This document shows, in pieces, positions 62,706 to 64,000 of a stretch of DNA of 64,000 nucleotides (the first letter of the stretch is position 1; every line of letters begins with the position of its first letter). The notes under the pieces were generated by a model, which worked only from the letters and a program-made list of their open reading frames with translations, was not told the origin of the DNA and did not search any database. The position numbers and the translations under genes are program-made. Location: positions 385,700 through 449,699 of the forward strand of contig CH003444.1 of the NCBI GenBank assembly GCA_000149265.1, given 5' to 3'. This stretch comes from Ciona savignyi. Lineage: Eukaryota > Chordata > Ascidiacea > Phlebobranchia > Cionidae.

Positions 62706-64000
62706 AATGTGACTCTAATTGAGTTCAGGACGAAATTTTAAGGACCTGGAAAAATGTGCAGGATCTACGCAATTCAAATTCGAATTTCCTTCATTCGCAT
62801 CAGGTCATTCAAGTCATCCGACCTCGACCATGGATGAGATATCGCGCAACCCTGTGATACGGAACACTTCAAGACAGGAATGTTTCTCAGATCAAATAAA
62901 ATAAGCCAGTATATCTTTCCTCCATCTTGTAATTACTTCCCCGGCTCCAAATGTAAATTTCATTCGTTCGGGTGCATGAGATGTCTTACTTGAAAAATGA
63001 CGACTTGAAAAATGTTTCAACAGCAAGATGCCCACTTGACAACAATCATATCAAAACTACTACAATGCAGTACAAATATGCCGACGTGGCGAATAGTTTG
63101 AACAAGGTTTAAAGTTAAGATGCACTGTAGTTATTATAGATAGGGGCAATGTAAGAGCATTGATTTTCGGCTCAAAACCAGGCAGCGATTAGCATTAGGC
63201 GGTTGAAGCACACCAAAAATGATAAACACTGATAAAAAAAACCCGCCTTGTCCAAATCCGACTTATTATATTCTTGACAAAAAAACCTTGCAAGTCGTTT
63301 GCAAACATATCGAGTTCGATTCTTCGCCATATAGTAAAAGTTCGACTAGTACAGAATGAAAATACAATTGAATGTATAAATAATCCAATGTGGTAGTACT
63401 GTATTCGAAACAAAGAGTAAGAAAAATGAATTTGCTTAAGTTTAGATTCGGGTAGACATGCCAATCTATAGGACTGTAGCGATTTTTCAACCGGACAGAG
63501 TGTACCCATATATGTATATAGATAGATATTTAAAGACATGATATTCTTAACACTCTACCCAACAGACAGCAACCTTTTGAATCCTTGACACAACAAAACA
63601 CACCATGCCTCATTAAAGACAAATCAAGGGTTTGTATTTACTTTTTTAAATATTATTTTGCTCATGTGTTGACTTGGGCGTTACGTAATATATTACATGG
63701 GCAGGCCGGAAATTTAAAATTAACGAAGCCTAAAACGCTTATTGCCATCACGAATCATGACATCAAGGCTGGGTTATTGCGTCATCATTATAACAAAAAC
63801 AATTTTAGGCTTATTAAATTCCTTACCACCTCGTTGAAGCGCCATTACGTCCCTAAAGTGCAACTTACTGAAAATGTTTTCGAAGCGCTTTGCTACACGT
63901 TTCAAAATGCGCGCTTATAGATTTAATCCTACAGTGGTGATTTCAGACATTTTTCTTTGCTGATTGCTGAGAAAAATTCCCAAAGTAGATTGTCCGTCCA

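Larger units (their letters stand above)
61589..64000. other. Upstream region of the MAM gene; no further exon recognised
   Basis: The first MAM domain is cut off at 61588, so earlier exons must lie here or beyond the window, but I could not identify any. The interval holds a tRNA-Ser-like fragment (61640-61715) and a SINE copy (62441-62705). A 111-codon plus-strand open frame ending at 63920 has no recognisable motif. Confidence 0.45.

Noticed and set aside
63585-63920. 111-codon plus-strand open frame
   Set aside because: No recognisable domain, no splice or promoter context and ordinary composition; consistent with chance. A transcript would change this.

Overview
The window is animal nuclear DNA: AT-rich, intron-dense, with small introns bounded by consensus GT-AG sites. 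The protein families present (a von Willebrand factor/mucin-type secreted giant, a WASF/WAVE actin regulator, a MAM-domain protein and a glucosidase-II-beta-like lectin) are metazoan. Compact introns, base composition and the style of the short repeats suggest a tunicate, most likely Ciona. That organism call is inference; nothing here proves the species.

All four genes I can support lie on the minus strand, so reading from high to low coordinates follows transcription. (1) 986-5244: nine exons giving a complete 360-residue, membrane-anchored, glucosidase-II-beta-like protein with an MRH (mannose-6-phosphate receptor homology) domain. (2) 7438-41134: about 69 coding exons (about 9.4 kb of CDS, about 3,140 residues) for a secreted multidomain glycoprotein. 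Its order is signal peptide, VWD-C8-TIL (D1), VWD-C8-TIL (D2), TIL-like D', VWD-C8 (D3), about a dozen cysteine-rich VWC-like modules, VWD-C8-TIL (D4), one VWC and a C-terminal cystine knot. This is the layout of VWF, otogelin and gel-forming mucins, but with neither A domains nor a Pro/Thr/Ser mucin tract. (3) 43717-47297: the last six exons of a WASF/WAVE gene (basic region, polyproline, WH2, central and acidic segments). Its N-terminal WAVE homology exons are missing, probably in or beyond the 438-N gap. (4) 56869-61588: exons of a MAM-domain protein, with a possible terminal transmembrane exon; its 5' end lies upstream and was not found.

Between and inside genes are mobile-element traces: three nonautonomous hAT-type DNA elements (two with exact 8-bp target-site duplications, one with 7 bp), a dispersed tRNA-derived SINE family in both orientations, tRNA-Ser-like fragments, short tandem duplications, TA microsatellites and two assembly gaps. 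I recognised no plus-strand gene, CRISPR array or retroviral element. The about 9-kb interval 47979-56868 has no exon I can support.

The most notable biology is the giant D-assembly protein. Its middle is a long VWC-like array, and the CGLC motif linked to disulfide multimerisation is intact only in D3. One of its exons also cannot be read in a single frame in this assembly.
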